Source: JAWLCA01 sp041687395 (GTDB taxonomy: Bacteria; Pseudomonadota; Alphaproteobacteria; Rhodobacterales; Rhodobacteraceae). From it: 64,000 nt of DNA. The position numbers and the translations under genes are program-made. Below the pieces are notes generated by a model. It was not told where the DNA came from. It searched no databases and worked only from the letters and a program-made list of their open reading frames with translations. The stretch covers positions 1 to 64,000 of the forward strand of contig JAWLCA010000016.1 of assembly GCA_041687395.1 (NCBI GenBank), in the 5' to 3' direction. This document shows, in pieces, positions 34,873 through 43,920 of this stretch (positions within the stretch are counted from its first letter, which is position 1; every line of letters begins with the position of its first letter).

Positions 34873-35447
34873 GGATCATCGGCGGCAAGTTTCGGGGCCT
34901 GCACCTCGCCGACGTGGGGCAGGGGGACGAGGCCTCCCGCCTGCGCCCCACCTCGGACCGGGTGCGCGAGGCGATCTTCAACCTGCTGATCAACGGCGGC
35001 TATGGCGACCCGGTGACGGGCGCCCGCGTGCTTGACCTTTTCGCCGGTACAGGCGCGCTGGGGTTGGAGGCGCTGTCGCGGGGCGCCGCGCGCGTGACCT
35101 TTGTCGAGGACGGCACGGCAGGACGGGCGCTGATCCGCACCAATATCGACAAGATGCGCGCGATGGGCGTGACCGACGTCTATCGCCGTGATGCCACGCA
35201 ACTGGGGCCGAACCGGGGTAAGCCCCATGATCTGATCTTCCTCGACCCGCCCTATGGCCGCGCGCTGGGCGAGGCGGCGCTCGACTCGGCGCTGGCGGGG
35301 GGCTGGGTCGCGCCCGGCGCGATCGTGGTCTTGGAGGAGAGCACGCCGCCCGTGCCGCCCGCGAGCCTGCGGCTGCTTGACCAGCGCCGCTACGGAGATA
35401 CGCTGGTCACGATCCTGCGCCACGGGGACGCCGCGCCCCACGGATAG
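34869..35447 (+). CDS. rsmD: 16S rRNA (guanine-966-N2)-methyltransferase
   Basis: 192 residues. The start MRIIGGKFRG, RPTSDRVREAIFNLL, the SAM loop VLDLFAGTGALGLEALSRGA and the catalytic DLIFLDPPYG near residue 120 define RsmD. It methylates G966 of 16S rRNA in the small subunit. The ATGA overlap with the preceding reductase gene implies coupled translation. Confidence 0.94.
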   Translation: MRIIGGKFRGLHLADVGQGDEASRLRPTSDRVREAIFNLLINGGYGDPVTGARVLDLFAGTGALGLEALSRGAARVTFVEDGTAGRALIRTNIDKMRAMGVTDVYRRDATQLGPNRGKPHDLIFLDPPYGRALGEAALDSALAGGWVAPGAIVVLEESTPPVPPASLRLLDQRRYGDTLVTILRHGDAAPHG

Positions 35448-35456
35448 GAAAGTCCG

Positions 35457-36311
35457 ATGCACCAGCACATCCTTGCCGCCGTAACTCAGGGCCCGCGCGC
35501 GGCCAGCATCGCCGAACGGGCGCATCGTCTGGCGCAGGACCACGGCGCGCGCCTGACCCTGCTGACCGTGACACCGCGCAGCGCGCATCCGGGGCATCTT
35601 GCGGCCGAGGCGGCGCGCTTCGCCGGGGAAGAGGCGCGCGCCCAGCTTCAGGCGCTGTTGCCGGGGGCAAGGGCGGACCTGATCGTGGCCCAGGGCCGCG
35701 TCGCCCCCACCATCGCCGCCACGGCCGAGGAAATCGGCGCCGACCTTCTGGTGATCGGTCCGAACGAACGGCGCAACCTGCGCGCCCATGTCATCGGATC
35801 GACCGCCGACAGGCTGCTGCGCACTGCCGCGATCCCCACGCTGGTGGTCCGCGGCCCCGTCTCCGGGGCCTATTCCAACGCGCTGGTCGCGGTGGATTTC
35901 TCGCTCGCCTCGCTTGCCGCCGTGCACGCGCTGATGGACCTTTGCCCCGGGGTGCGCATGCAGCTGGCCCACATCACCGACATGCCGCTGGAGTTCGAGG
36001 CCGCACTTCTGCGCGTCGGCACCACCCGCACCGACATCACCCAGCACTACAGGGCGCTGAAGGCCGAGGGGCGGCGGCGCCTGGACGAACTGGCCGCCGA
36101 CCTGCCGGAAGAGGTGCATCCACGCGTCTTCGTGGGCGACCCGGCCGCGGCGCTGGTACGCCTGTCGCGCACCCGCGGCGTGGACCTTCTGGCGATGGGC
36201 ACCCGCGGCCTCGACAGCCTGCGCGCCCATATCCTGGGCTCGGTCGCGCAAAAGGTGATCCGCGACGCTGCCTGCGATGTCCTTGTCGTGCCCGAGACGG
36301 CGGCCCCCTGA
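35457..36311 (+). CDS. Tandem-domain universal stress protein
   Basis: 284 residues with two USP domains (about 1-138 and 139-284). Each ends with the phosphate-binding type motif: GSTADRLLRTAAIPTLVVRG and GSVAQKVIRDAACDVLVVPE. The second also has the MGTRG turn. The domains look like an internal duplication, typical of UspE-like proteins that respond to stress and starvation. It lies 9 bp after rsmD. Confidence 0.88.
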   Translation: MHQHILAAVTQGPRAASIAERAHRLAQDHGARLTLLTVTPRSAHPGHLAAEAARFAGEEARAQLQALLPGARADLIVAQGRVAPTIAATAEEIGADLLVIGPNERRNLRAHVIGSTADRLLRTAAIPTLVVRGPVSGAYSNALVAVDFSLASLAAVHALMDLCPGVRMQLAHITDMPLEFEAALLRVGTTRTDITQHYRALKAEGRRRLDELAADLPEEVHPRVFVGDPAAALVRLSRTRGVDLLAMGTRGLDSLRAHILGSVAQKVIRDAACDVLVVPETAAP

Positions 36312-36362
36312 CCTTGCACGCCTGTCACGAACCTGCGCTATATCGGGCGAAAGCCGCTCCGG

Positions 36363-37847
36363 ATGACCATGACCAGCCCAGACGCCCAGCCGATCCTGAC
36401 GCCCGACCTGCCAGAGCCCGCATCCTTCACCGACGCCGCCGCAGCCGTCGAGAGGCTGGAGGAGATCTACGGCAGTTCCACCCGGTTCCTGATCGACCAC
36501 TTCTCGCAGGTGCTGACCGGGGGCCGCCCCGCAGGGCGCATCCGCGCCTTCTACCCCGAGATCCGTCTGGCAGTTACGAGCTTCGCCAAGACCGACAGCC
36601 GCCTCAGCTTCGGCCACGTCGCCACCCCCGGCGTCTACGCCAGCACGGTCACGCGCCCTGATCTGTTCCGCCACTATCTGCGCCAGCAGATCGACCTGCT
36701 GCTGCAGAACCACGGCGTTCCGCTTCAGATCGGGCCGTCGACCACCCCGATCCCGATCCACTTTGCCGTCGCCGGGGCCGAGGTGAACGTGCCGCAAGAA
36801 GGCGTGCTGGACTTCTCGCTGCGCGACGTCTTCGACGTTCCCGATCTGGCCACCACCAACGATGACGTGGTCAACGGTGCAAGCTTTCACAATGCCGACG
36901 GCTCGATGCCGCTCGCGGCCTTCACCGCGCAACGGGTCGATTATTCGCTGGCCCGCCTGTCGCACTACACCGCCACCGCGGCCGAGCATTTCCAGAACCA
37001 CGTGCTGTTCACCAACTACCAGTTCTACGTGGACGAGTTCGAGGCATTCGGCCGCGCCGCGCTGGCCGATCCCGACAGCGGCTACACCGCGCTCGTCGGC
37101 CCCGGCAACGCCGAGATCACCGACCCCGCCGCCCCCCTGCCGCATCTGCCGAAACTGCCGCAGATGCCGACCTTCCATCTCAAACGACCCAAGAATCAGG
37201 GCATCACGCTGGTCAACATCGGCATCGGCCCGTCGAACGCCAAGACGGCGACCGACCACATCGCGGTGCTGCGCCCGCATGCCTGGATGATGGTCGGCCA
37301 TTGTGCGGGCCTGAGAAACAGTCAGAGCCTGGGCGATTTCGTCCTGGCCCATGCCTACCTGCGCGAAGATCACGTGCTTGACGACGACCTGCCGATCTGG
37401 GTTCCGATCCCGGCGCTGGCGGAAATCCAGATCGCCCTGCAGGAAGCCGTGGCCGAGATCACCCGGCTGGAGGGGTATGAGTTGAAGCGCATCATGCGCA
37501 CCGGCACCGTCGCCACCATCGACAACCGCAACTGGGAACTGCGCGACCAGTCCGGCCCGGTGAAGCGCCTCAGCCAGTCGCGCGCCATCGCGCTCGACAT
37601 GGAAAGCGCCACCATCGCCGCCAACGGGTTCCGGTTCCGCGTGCCCTACGGCACGCTGCTGTGCGTCTCCGACAAGCCGCTGCATGGCGAATTGAAGCTG
37701 CCCGGCATGGCGACCGAGTTCTACCGCACCCAGGTCGCGCGGCACCTGCAGATCGGGATTCGCGCCATGGAACGGCTGCGCGAGATGCCGCTGGAACGCA
37801 TCCACAGCCGCAAACTGCGTAGCTTCGAGGAAACAGCTTTCCTGTGA
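36363..37847 (+). CDS. amn: AMP nucleosidase
   Basis: 494 residues. The N-terminal AMP nucleosidase-specific domain (to about 180) precedes the nucleoside-phosphorylase-like catalytic domain. NIGIGPSNAKTATDHIAVLR and MVGHCAGLRNSQSLGDFVLA are active-site blocks, and the late ALDMESATIAANGFRFRVPY contains the Met-Glu-Ser that contacts ribose. It cleaves AMP to adenine and ribose-5-phosphate. An ATG two codons downstream is an alternative start. Confidence 0.94.
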   Translation: MTMTSPDAQPILTPDLPEPASFTDAAAAVERLEEIYGSSTRFLIDHFSQVLTGGRPAGRIRAFYPEIRLAVTSFAKTDSRLSFGHVATPGVYASTVTRPDLFRHYLRQQIDLLLQNHGVPLQIGPSTTPIPIHFAVAGAEVNVPQEGVLDFSLRDVFDVPDLATTNDDVVNGASFHNADGSMPLAAFTAQRVDYSLARLSHYTATAAEHFQNHVLFTNYQFYVDEFEAFGRAALADPDSGYTALVGPGNAEITDPAAPLPHLPKLPQMPTFHLKRPKNQGITLVNIGIGPSNAKTATDHIAVLRPHAWMMVGHCAGLRNSQSLGDFVLAHAYLREDHVLDDDLPIWVPIPALAEIQIALQEAVAEITRLEGYELKRIMRTGTVATIDNRNWELRDQSGPVKRLSQSRAIALDMESATIAANGFRFRVPYGTLLCVSDKPLHGELKLPGMATEFYRTQVARHLQIGIRAMERLREMPLERIHSRKLRSFEETAFL

Positions 37848-37981
37848 TCTGCCGAAAACGCGTCAAAATCTGTGGAAAAGGGTTGAAACCTTCTGCAATG
37901 GATTGTGTCGCTATCAGGAATGCCGCAGTAAGGCACGGGTGAGCCTGCAGCAGACGGGCCAACAAGACGAGGAGACAAGGA

Positions 37982-38269
37982 ATGTCGAAACCGATGACGA
38001 AGACCCAGTTGGTGGCCGCGCTGGCCGAAAGCATGGGCTCTGACAAGAAGACCGCAGGCGCCGCACTCGATGCGCTCACCTCCATCGTGACCGAGGAAGT
38101 GGGCAACGGCGGCGCAGTCACGCTTCCCGGCGTGGGCAAGATCGCCTGCCGCGCCCGGCCCGAGCGTATGGTCCGCAACCCCGCCACGGGTGAGCAGATC
38201 CAGAAGCCGGCCGACAAGGTGGTGAAGTTCACCATCGCCAAGGCACTGAAGGACAGCGTCAACAGCTGA
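37982..38269 (+). CDS. hup: HU family DNA-binding protein
   Basis: 95 residues. The start KTQLVAALAESMGSDKKTAG is the HU dimerisation helix region. The DNA-binding arm is present in GVGKIACRARPERMVRNPAT followed by GEQIQKPADKVVKFTIAKAL. HU bends and compacts DNA as a homodimer. GAGGAGACAAGG precedes the ATG. A strong terminator follows. The 134-bp upstream gap has TTGAAA at 37883 as a possible -35 but no clear -10. Confidence 0.94.
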   Translation: MSKPMTKTQLVAALAESMGSDKKTAGAALDALTSIVTEEVGNGGAVTLPGVGKIACRARPERMVRNPATGEQIQKPADKVVKFTIAKALKDSVNS

Positions 38270-38292
38270 TCCGGCCCGCACGGGTCGCACGG

Positions 38293-38326
38293 GGCCGCGC
38301 AGGACCAGTCCTGTGGCGGCCTTTTT
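38293..38326 (+). terminator. Intrinsic terminator of the HU gene
   Basis: GGCCGCGCAGGA (38293-38304) pairs with TCCTGTGGCGGCC (38309-38321), with one bulge and one G-U pair. The 4-nt loop is followed by TTTTT at 38322-38326. Confidence 0.85.
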
Positions 38327-38339
38327 GCTTGGAAGCGTC

Positions 38340-39227
38340 ATGGATATTCGCGCCATCCTGATGGGTCTGGCCTTTGCGGCCATGTGGTCCTCGGCCTTCA
38401 CCTCGGCGCGGATGATCGTGGCCGATGCGCCACCCTTGATGGCGCTCAGCCTGCGCTTCCTGCTCTCGGGGCTGATCGGCATCGCCATCGCGCTGATGCT
38501 GCGGCAAAGCTGGCGGCTGACGCCCGCGCAGTGGCGCGCGATCATCGGTTTCGGCATCGCCCAGAACGCGCTCTACCTCGGTCTCAACTTCGTCGCGATG
38601 CAGTGGATCGAGGCGTCGCTGGCCGCGATCATCGCCTCCACCATGCCGCTTCTGGTGGCACTGGCAGGGTGGGCGATCTTTGCCGACCGGCCGCGCCCGC
38701 TGGCGATCGGCGGGTTGGTCGCCGGGATCATCGGCGTCATCATCATAATGGGCGCGCGCTTCTCGGGCGGGGTCGACCTGCTGGGCGTGGCGCTTTGCGT
38801 GCTGGGGGTGATCGCGCTGACCTTCGCAACCATGACGCTGCGCAACACCTCTGCGGGCGGCAACCTGATGATGGTGGTGGGGCTGCAGATGCTGGTGGGC
38901 TCCGCCGTGCTGGCCCCCGTCGCGCTGGCGCTGGAGACCTTCACGGTCAACTGGACCCCGCGCTTGATCCTCGCCTTCCTCTACACCACGCTGGTCCCGG
39001 GGCTGGCCGCCACCTGGGTCTGGTTCCTGCTGGTGGGCCGGATCGGCGCGGTGCGCGCCGCGGCCTTCCATTTCCTCAACCCGTTCCTCGGCGTCGCCAT
39101 TGCGGCGCTGCTGCTGGGAGAGGCGCTGGGCTGGGCCGACGTGATCGGCGTGCTGGTGATCATGGCCGGCATCCTCGCCGTGCAGCTTGCCCGCCCACTA
39201 CCGCCGCCGCCGAGACCCCCTGCCTGA
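38340..39227 (+). CDS. EamA/DMT family transporter
   Basis: 295 residues with about ten membrane helices arranged as two EamA repeats (about 1-140 and 150-285). MWSSAFTSARMIVADAPPLM and ASTMPLLVALAGW are typical first-repeat segments; AAAFHFLNPFLGVAIAALLL is the signature of the second. Such carriers export amino acids, nucleosides or other metabolites. The substrate cannot be assigned. The start at 38340 lies just past the HU terminator, so it must have its own promoter or rely on read-through. Confidence 0.88.
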   Translation: MDIRAILMGLAFAAMWSSAFTSARMIVADAPPLMALSLRFLLSGLIGIAIALMLRQSWRLTPAQWRAIIGFGIAQNALYLGLNFVAMQWIEASLAAIIASTMPLLVALAGWAIFADRPRPLAIGGLVAGIIGVIIIMGARFSGGVDLLGVALCVLGVIALTFATMTLRNTSAGGNLMMVVGLQMLVGSAVLAPVALALETFTVNWTPRLILAFLYTTLVPGLAATWVWFLLVGRIGAVRAAAFHFLNPFLGVAIAALLLGEALGWADVIGVLVIMAGILAVQLARPLPPPPRPPA

Positions 39228-39262
39228 GCAGGGTGTGACCTGTGCCCAAGGGTTGAAATTCG

Positions 39263-39326
39263 GTTAACAAAAATCAGGAAATCAAGTGATTTCAGAGGCT
39301 TGATTTTTTGGGCACGCGTGCCCAAA
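39263..39326 (-). repeat. Intergenic element copy C (CACGCGTG palindrome, N44, GTTAAC)
   Basis: GTTAAC at 39263-39268 and CACGCGTG at 39313-39320 are 44 nt apart. The longest palindrome of the four, TTTGGGCACGCGTGCCCAAA (20 bp, 39307-39326), begins 8 nt after the aroC stop. In the aroC sense a second stem AAATCAAG/CTTGATTT (12-nt loop) follows, and a TTTTT run touches GTTAAC. Confidence 0.87.
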
Positions 39327-39334
39327 CCCCGAAA

Positions 39335-40444
39335 TCACCCCTCCGGCCCGATCTTCCCCGGCAAGCCCCCCACCTGCCCGCGATGCCGCAGCAGGTGATC
39401 CAGCAGCACGCAGGCCATCATCGCCTCGCCCACCGGAACCGCCCGGATCCCCACGCAAGGATCGTGCCGCCCCTTGGTCACGATCTCCACCTCCTCGCCA
39501 CGCCGGTTTATCGTCGCGCGGGGGGTCAGGATGGATGAGGTCGGCTTCACCGCGAACCGAACCACCACCGGCTGCCCGGTGGAAATCCCCCCCAGGATGC
39601 CTCCCGCGTGATTGCTGGAATAGACCGGCCCCTCCGGCCCCATCCGGATCTCGTCGGCATTCTCCACGCCCGTCAGCGTCGCCGCCCCCATCCCCGCGCC
39701 GACCTCGACCCCCTTCACCGCGTTGATCGACATCATCGCGGCGGCGAGGTCGGTATCCAGCTTGCCATAAACCGGCGCGCCCAGCCCCACCGGCACGCCC
39801 TCCGCCATCACCTCGATCACCGCGCCGACCGAATTGCCGGACTTGCGCAGCTGATCCAGATAGCCCGACCACTCCTCGGCCGCGACCGGATCGGGGCACC
39901 AGAACGGATTGCGCCCGATCTCCTCGGCATCGAACCGCCCCCGGTCGATCCCCCGCAGCCCCATCTGCACCATGCAGCCGGTGATCGTCAGCCCCGGCGC
40001 CAGCACCGACAGCGCCGCCCGCGCGACGCCGCCCGCCGCGACCCGCGCCGCCGTCTCGCGCGCACTGGACCGTCCCCCGCCGCGATAGTCGCGCAGCCCG
40101 TACTTCTGGTGATAGGTGATGTCGGCATGCCCCGGCCGGAAGCTTTCGGCGATATCGCCGTAATCCTTTGACCGCTGGTCGGTGTTGCGGATCATCAAGC
40201 TGATCGGCGTCCCGGTGCTCTGTCCCTCGAACACGCCCGACAGGATCTCCACCTCATCCGCCTCGCGCCGCTGGGTGGTGTACTTGCTCTGCCCCGGCTT
40301 GCGCCGGTCCAGCCAGTGCTGGATTGCGCCCGCGTTCAGGGGCACGCCCGGCGGGCAGCCGTCCACCATCGCGCCAAGCGCCGGCCCGTGGCTTTCCCCC
40401 CAGGTAGTGACGCGGAACAGATGGCCAAAGCTGTTGTGAGACAT
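39335..40444 (-). CDS. aroC: Chorismate synthase
   Basis: 369 residues. The start SHNSFGHLFRVTTWGESHGP carries the conserved His of the FMN site. The other two family signatures are GGGRSSARETAARVAAGGVA and RAVPVGEAMMACVLLDHLLR. It converts EPSP to chorismate using reduced FMN in the last shikimate step. GGAGCC precedes the ATG at 40444. It is divergent from the thiamine operon, and element copy C follows its stop codon. Confidence 0.96.
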   Translation of the reverse strand: MSHNSFGHLFRVTTWGESHGPALGAMVDGCPPGVPLNAGAIQHWLDRRKPGQSKYTTQRREADEVEILSGVFEGQSTGTPISLMIRNTDQRSKDYGDIAESFRPGHADITYHQKYGLRDYRGGGRSSARETAARVAAGGVARAALSVLAPGLTITGCMVQMGLRGIDRGRFDAEEIGRNPFWCPDPVAAEEWSGYLDQLRKSGNSVGAVIEVMAEGVPVGLGAPVYGKLDTDLAAAMMSINAVKGVEVGAGMGAATLTGVENADEIRMGPEGPVYSSNHAGGILGGISTGQPVVVRFAVKPTSSILTPRATINRRGEEVEIVTKGRHDPCVGIRAVPVGEAMMACVLLDHLLRHRGQVGGLPGKIGPEG

Positions 40445-40536
40445 GGGCGGCTCCTTTGCCCTCCCGTCTAGCCGTGCGGCCCGCCCCCCTCAAGCCCCCC
40501 TTGCCACGCCACGGGGGCGGGATTAGGTTCCCCGTT

Positions 40537-40617
40537 ACCTCGGGGTGCCCGCACGGGCTGAGACGCAATACGCGAACCCGTTGAACCTGAACCGGTTAGG
40601 ACCGGCGGAGGGAAGGT
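40537..40617 (+). ncRNA. TPP riboswitch (thi-box) upstream of thiB
   Basis: The signatures are CGGGGTGCCC then GGGCTGAGA (ending at 40563), and ACCTGAACCGGTTAG then CGGAGGGAA. P1 is ACCT (40537-40540) with AGGT (40614-40617). Downstream, CATCCTTC (40622-40629) can pair with the ribosome-binding site GGAGGATG (40651-40658), or CCTTC (40625-40629) can pair with the aptamer strand GAAGG (40612-40616). This suggests translational control of thiBPQ. Confidence 0.95.
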
Positions 40618-40660
40618 CGACCATCCTTCACCACTCCGTCCGTCGCAAATGGAGGATGAC

Positions 40661-41647
40661 ATGCGCTATCCGATCCTTGCTGCGGGGATGCTTCTGGCTG
40701 CCACCGGCGTCCAGGCCCAGACCCCCGAACTGACGATCTACACCTACGACAGCTTCGTTTCCGACTGGGGCCCCGGCCCGCAGGTGAAGGCGGCGTTCGA
40801 AGAGAACTGCGGCTGCACCGTGAGTTTCGTGGGCACCGGCGACGGCGCCGCCCTGCTGGCCCGCCTGCAGCTTGAGGGCGCGCGCAGCCCGGCAGACATC
40901 GTTCTGGGCCTCGACACCAACCTGATCGCGACGGCCAAGGCGACGGGGCTGTTCGCCCCCCACAGCATCGCCGCCGAGCACGACTTGCCGGTCGCCTTCG
41001 ACGACCCGCAGTTCCTGCCCTATGACTGGGGCTGGTTCGCCTTCGTCCACGACCGCGAACGCCTGCCCGAGCCGCCCGACAGTTTCGAGGCGCTGATCGC
41101 CTCCGACCTGTCGGTGGTGATTCAGGATCCGCGCTCCTCCACCCCCGGTCTTGGTCTGCTGATGTGGGTGGAAGCCGCCTATCCCGAACGGTCGGCCGAA
41201 ATCTGGCAGGCGCTGGCCCCCCGCGTGCTGACCGTGACGCCCGGTTGGTCCGAGGCCTATGGCCTTTTTCTGGAGGGCGAGGCCGACATGGTGCTGTCCT
41301 ACACCACCTCGCCCGCCTATCACCTGATTGCCGAGGATGACGACACCAAGGCCGCCGCCCCCTTTGCCGAAGGGCATTACCTGCAGGTCGAGGTTGCAGG
41401 CATGCTGGAAACCGCCCCGAACCCCGATCTCGCGCGGCAGTTCCTGGAGTTCATGCTGACCGACGGCTTCCAGTCCGTGATCCCCGAAACGAACTGGATG
41501 TACCCGGCGGTGGTACCCGAGGCGGGCCTGCCCGACGGCTTCGAGACGCTGCACCGGCCCGAGCAATCGCTGCTGTTCACACCCGACGAGGCGGCGGCGG
41601 TGCGCGAGGCCGCGCTAGACCGCTGGCTGACCGCGCTGAGCCGCTGA
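40661..41647 (+). CDS. thiB: Thiamine ABC transporter, periplasmic binding protein
   Basis: 328 residues. A signal peptide (ILAAGMLLAATGVQAQ) precedes a type 2 periplasmic binding fold. TIYTYDSFVSDWGPGPQVKA, FEENCGCTVSFV and LGLDTNLIATAKATGLF match ThiB/TbpA. It delivers thiamine or its phosphates to ThiPQ. GGAGG at 40651 is correctly placed for the ATG at 40661, so I prefer it over the ATG at 40649. The gene is directly under the TPP riboswitch. Confidence 0.94.
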   Translation: MRYPILAAGMLLAATGVQAQTPELTIYTYDSFVSDWGPGPQVKAAFEENCGCTVSFVGTGDGAALLARLQLEGARSPADIVLGLDTNLIATAKATGLFAPHSIAAEHDLPVAFDDPQFLPYDWGWFAFVHDRERLPEPPDSFEALIASDLSVVIQDPRSSTPGLGLLMWVEAAYPERSAEIWQALAPRVLTVTPGWSEAYGLFLEGEADMVLSYTTSPAYHLIAEDDDTKAAAPFAEGHYLQVEVAGMLETAPNPDLARQFLEFMLTDGFQSVIPETNWMYPAVVPEAGLPDGFETLHRPEQSLLFTPDEAAAVREAALDRWLTALSR

Positions 41648-41661
41648 CCGGGTCGCGGCCC

Positions 41662-43215
41662 TTGGGAATTCACCCGCCCCGTGCCGGTGTGCTCCTCGGC
41701 ACAGCCGTCGCGGGGCTGCTTCTGCTGCTGACACTTGGCGCGCTGGCGGCGGTGGCCCTTCGGGCCGAGGGTGCAAGTGCCCTGCGCTCAACGGACTGGG
41801 CGGCCATTCGGTTCACGCTGTGGCAGGCACTTGCCTCAGCCGGGCTGTCGGTGCTGCTGGCGCTGCCGGTAGCCCGCGCGCTGGCACGGCGGCGGTTCCG
41901 GGGGCGGGCTTGGCTGATCACGCTGATGGGCGCGCCGTTCCTGTTGCCCTCGCTGGTGGCGGTGCTGGGACTGATCGCTGTTTTCGGGCGCAACGGGATC
42001 GTCAATCAGGCCTTCGCCTCGCTCGGACTGCCGCCGGTGTCGATCTACGGGCCGCAGGGGGTGATCCTGGCACATGTGTTCTTCAACCTGCCGCTCGCGA
42101 CCCGGCTTATCCTGCAAGGCTGGCTGTCGATCCCGGCCGAGCGTTTCCGGCTGGCGGCGAGCCTCGGGTTTTCCCCCGTCGACATTCAGCGGCGGCTGGA
42201 ATGGCCGATGGTGCGCGAGGTGGTGCCTGGGGCATTTCTGGTGATCTTCCTGATTTGCCTGACCAGCTTTGCCGTCGCGCTGACCTTGGGGGGCGGACCG
42301 AGAGCGACGACCGTGGAGTTGGCGATCTATCAGGCGTTCCGCTTCGATTTCGATCTGGGGCGGGCGGCTTTGCTCGCGCTGGTCCAATTCGCGATCTGCG
42401 GGATTGGCGCGGCGGTGACGCTCTGGGTCGCGGTGCCTTCGGCTATGGGCGGGGGACTGGACCGGGCGGTGGAGCGGTGGGATGCAGCATCCGCCTGGTC
42501 GCGGTCGCTGGATGCGCTGGTGCTGACGCTGGCGGCGGCTTTCCTGCTGATCCCGCTGGGCATGGTCGTCGCGAACGGCCTGCCGGGGCTCGCGGGGCTG
42601 CCAGAAAGCGTCTGGCGCGCGGCGGGGCGGTCGGTGGTGGTGGCACTGGTCTCGGCGGCGCTTTGCCTGACTTTTGCTCTGGCGCTGGCGCACGCGGTGG
42701 TGCGGGTGGGGGCGATCTATGACGGGGTGGGGATGCTATCGCTCGCCGCCTCTCCGCTGGTGATCGGGACGGGGCTGTTCATCATCGCCTTTCCGCTGGT
42801 CGATCCCGCCGTTGTGGCGCTGCCGGTGACCGCGCTGGTCAATGCGGCAATGGCGCTGCCGTTCGCCTTGCGGGCCATACTGCCCGCGCTGCGTCAGATG
42901 GAGGCGACGCAGGGGCGGTTGGCGGACAGTCTGGGGATGGGCGGACTGACGCGGCTGCGGCTGGTCACCTTGCCGCGGCTGCGGCGGCCGCTGGGGTTCG
43001 CGGGCGGACTGGCGGCGGCCTTGTCGATGGGCGATCTTGGAGTCATCGTGCTGTTTGCCGGGACCGAGGGGGCGACGCTGCCCCTGCAGGTCTACCGGCT
43101 GATGGGAGCCTACCGGATGGGCGACGCCGCGGCGGCGGCGCTGGTATTGCTGACGCTCAGTCTGTTGCTGTTCTGGCTGTTCGATCGCGGGGGGCGCGGC
43201 GATGGGCGGGTCTGA
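41662..43215 (+). CDS. thiP: Thiamine ABC transporter, permease
   Basis: 517 residues with about twelve membrane helices in two homologous halves. Each half carries an EAA-type loop for contact with the ATPase: RLAASLGFSPVDIQRRLEWP and RLADSLGMGGLTRLRLVTLP. It forms the membrane channel of ThiBPQ. The start is unclear: the frame opens with a TTG at 41662 that lacks a good ribosome-binding site, and a GTG at 41689 is possible. It overlaps thiQ by 14 bp. Confidence 0.9.
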   Translation: MGIHPPRAGVLLGTAVAGLLLLLTLGALAAVALRAEGASALRSTDWAAIRFTLWQALASAGLSVLLALPVARALARRRFRGRAWLITLMGAPFLLPSLVAVLGLIAVFGRNGIVNQAFASLGLPPVSIYGPQGVILAHVFFNLPLATRLILQGWLSIPAERFRLAASLGFSPVDIQRRLEWPMVREVVPGAFLVIFLICLTSFAVALTLGGGPRATTVELAIYQAFRFDFDLGRAALLALVQFAICGIGAAVTLWVAVPSAMGGGLDRAVERWDAASAWSRSLDALVLTLAAAFLLIPLGMVVANGLPGLAGLPESVWRAAGRSVVVALVSAALCLTFALALAHAVVRVGAIYDGVGMLSLAASPLVIGTGLFIIAFPLVDPAVVALPVTALVNAAMALPFALRAILPALRQMEATQGRLADSLGMGGLTRLRLVTLPRLRRPLGFAGGLAAALSMGDLGVIVLFAGTEGATLPLQVYRLMGAYRMGDAAAAALVLLTLSLLLFWLFDRGGRGDGRV

Positions 43216-43912
43216 GGGGCTGCGGCTGGACCGGGTGGAGATCCGCTGGGATGATTTCCGGCTGACCGCCGATTGGGCGGTGCCTGCCGGCGCGCGGGTG
43301 GCGGTGATCGGACCGTCGGGGGCAGGGAAATCGACGCTGCTGGGGGCGATTGCGGGATTCGTGCCCGTCGTGTCGGGCCGGATGCTGTGGGCGGGGGCCG
43401 AGATCACGCGGGCGGCACCCGGCGACCGGCCGCTGAGCATCCTGTTTCAGGACAACAACCTGTTTCCCCACATGACCACCTTCCAGAACGTCGCGCTGGG
43501 CCTGCGTTCCGATCTGCGGTTGACTGCGGATCAGCGCGTGCGGGTCGATGCGGCGATGGAGCGGGTGGGACTGGCGGGGCTGGGGGCGCGGCGGCCGGGC
43601 GAGTTGTCTGGCGGGCAGCAGGGGCGGGTGGCGCTGGCGCGGGCGTTGCTGCGGGACCGGCCGCTGCTGCTGCTGGACGAGCCGTTTTCGGCGCTAGGGC
43701 CGGCGTTGAAGGCGGGGATGCTGGCCCTGCTGGACGAGGTCGCGGCGGAGGCGGGGCTGACGGTGATGATGGTCACCCATGACCCCGAGGACGCGAAACG
43801 GCTGGGGGGGCTGACGGTTCTGGTGGCCGACGGGGTGGGCCATCCGCCGGTCGACACAGAGGCGCTGTTTGCCGACCCGCCCGAGGCGCTCAGGGCCTAT
43901 CTGGGGCGGTGA
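43202..43912 (+). CDS. thiQ: Thiamine ABC transporter, ATPase
   Basis: 236 residues. Walker A is GPSGAGKSTLLGAIAG, the Q-loop segment is LSILFQDNNLFPHMTTFQNV, the ABC signature is LSGGQQGRVALARALL, Walker B is LLLLDEPFSALGP, and the switch His is in MVTHDPEDAKRL. The family dimerises on ThiP to drive thiamine uptake. It is translationally coupled to thiP. Element copy D lies 8 nt after the stop. Confidence 0.94.
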   Translation: MGGSEGLRLDRVEIRWDDFRLTADWAVPAGARVAVIGPSGAGKSTLLGAIAGFVPVVSGRMLWAGAEITRAAPGDRPLSILFQDNNLFPHMTTFQNVALGLRSDLRLTADQRVRVDAAMERVGLAGLGARRPGELSGGQQGRVALARALLRDRPLLLLDEPFSALGPALKAGMLALLDEVAAEAGLTVMMVTHDPEDAKRLGGLTVLVADGVGHPPVDTEALFADPPEALRAYLGR

Positions 43913-43920
43913 GGGGGCCG

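Noticed and set aside
34773..37805. 1010-codon minus-strand open frame
   Set aside because: It spans rsmD, the universal stress protein gene and amn, all with clear family motifs on the plus strand, and its product resembles no family.
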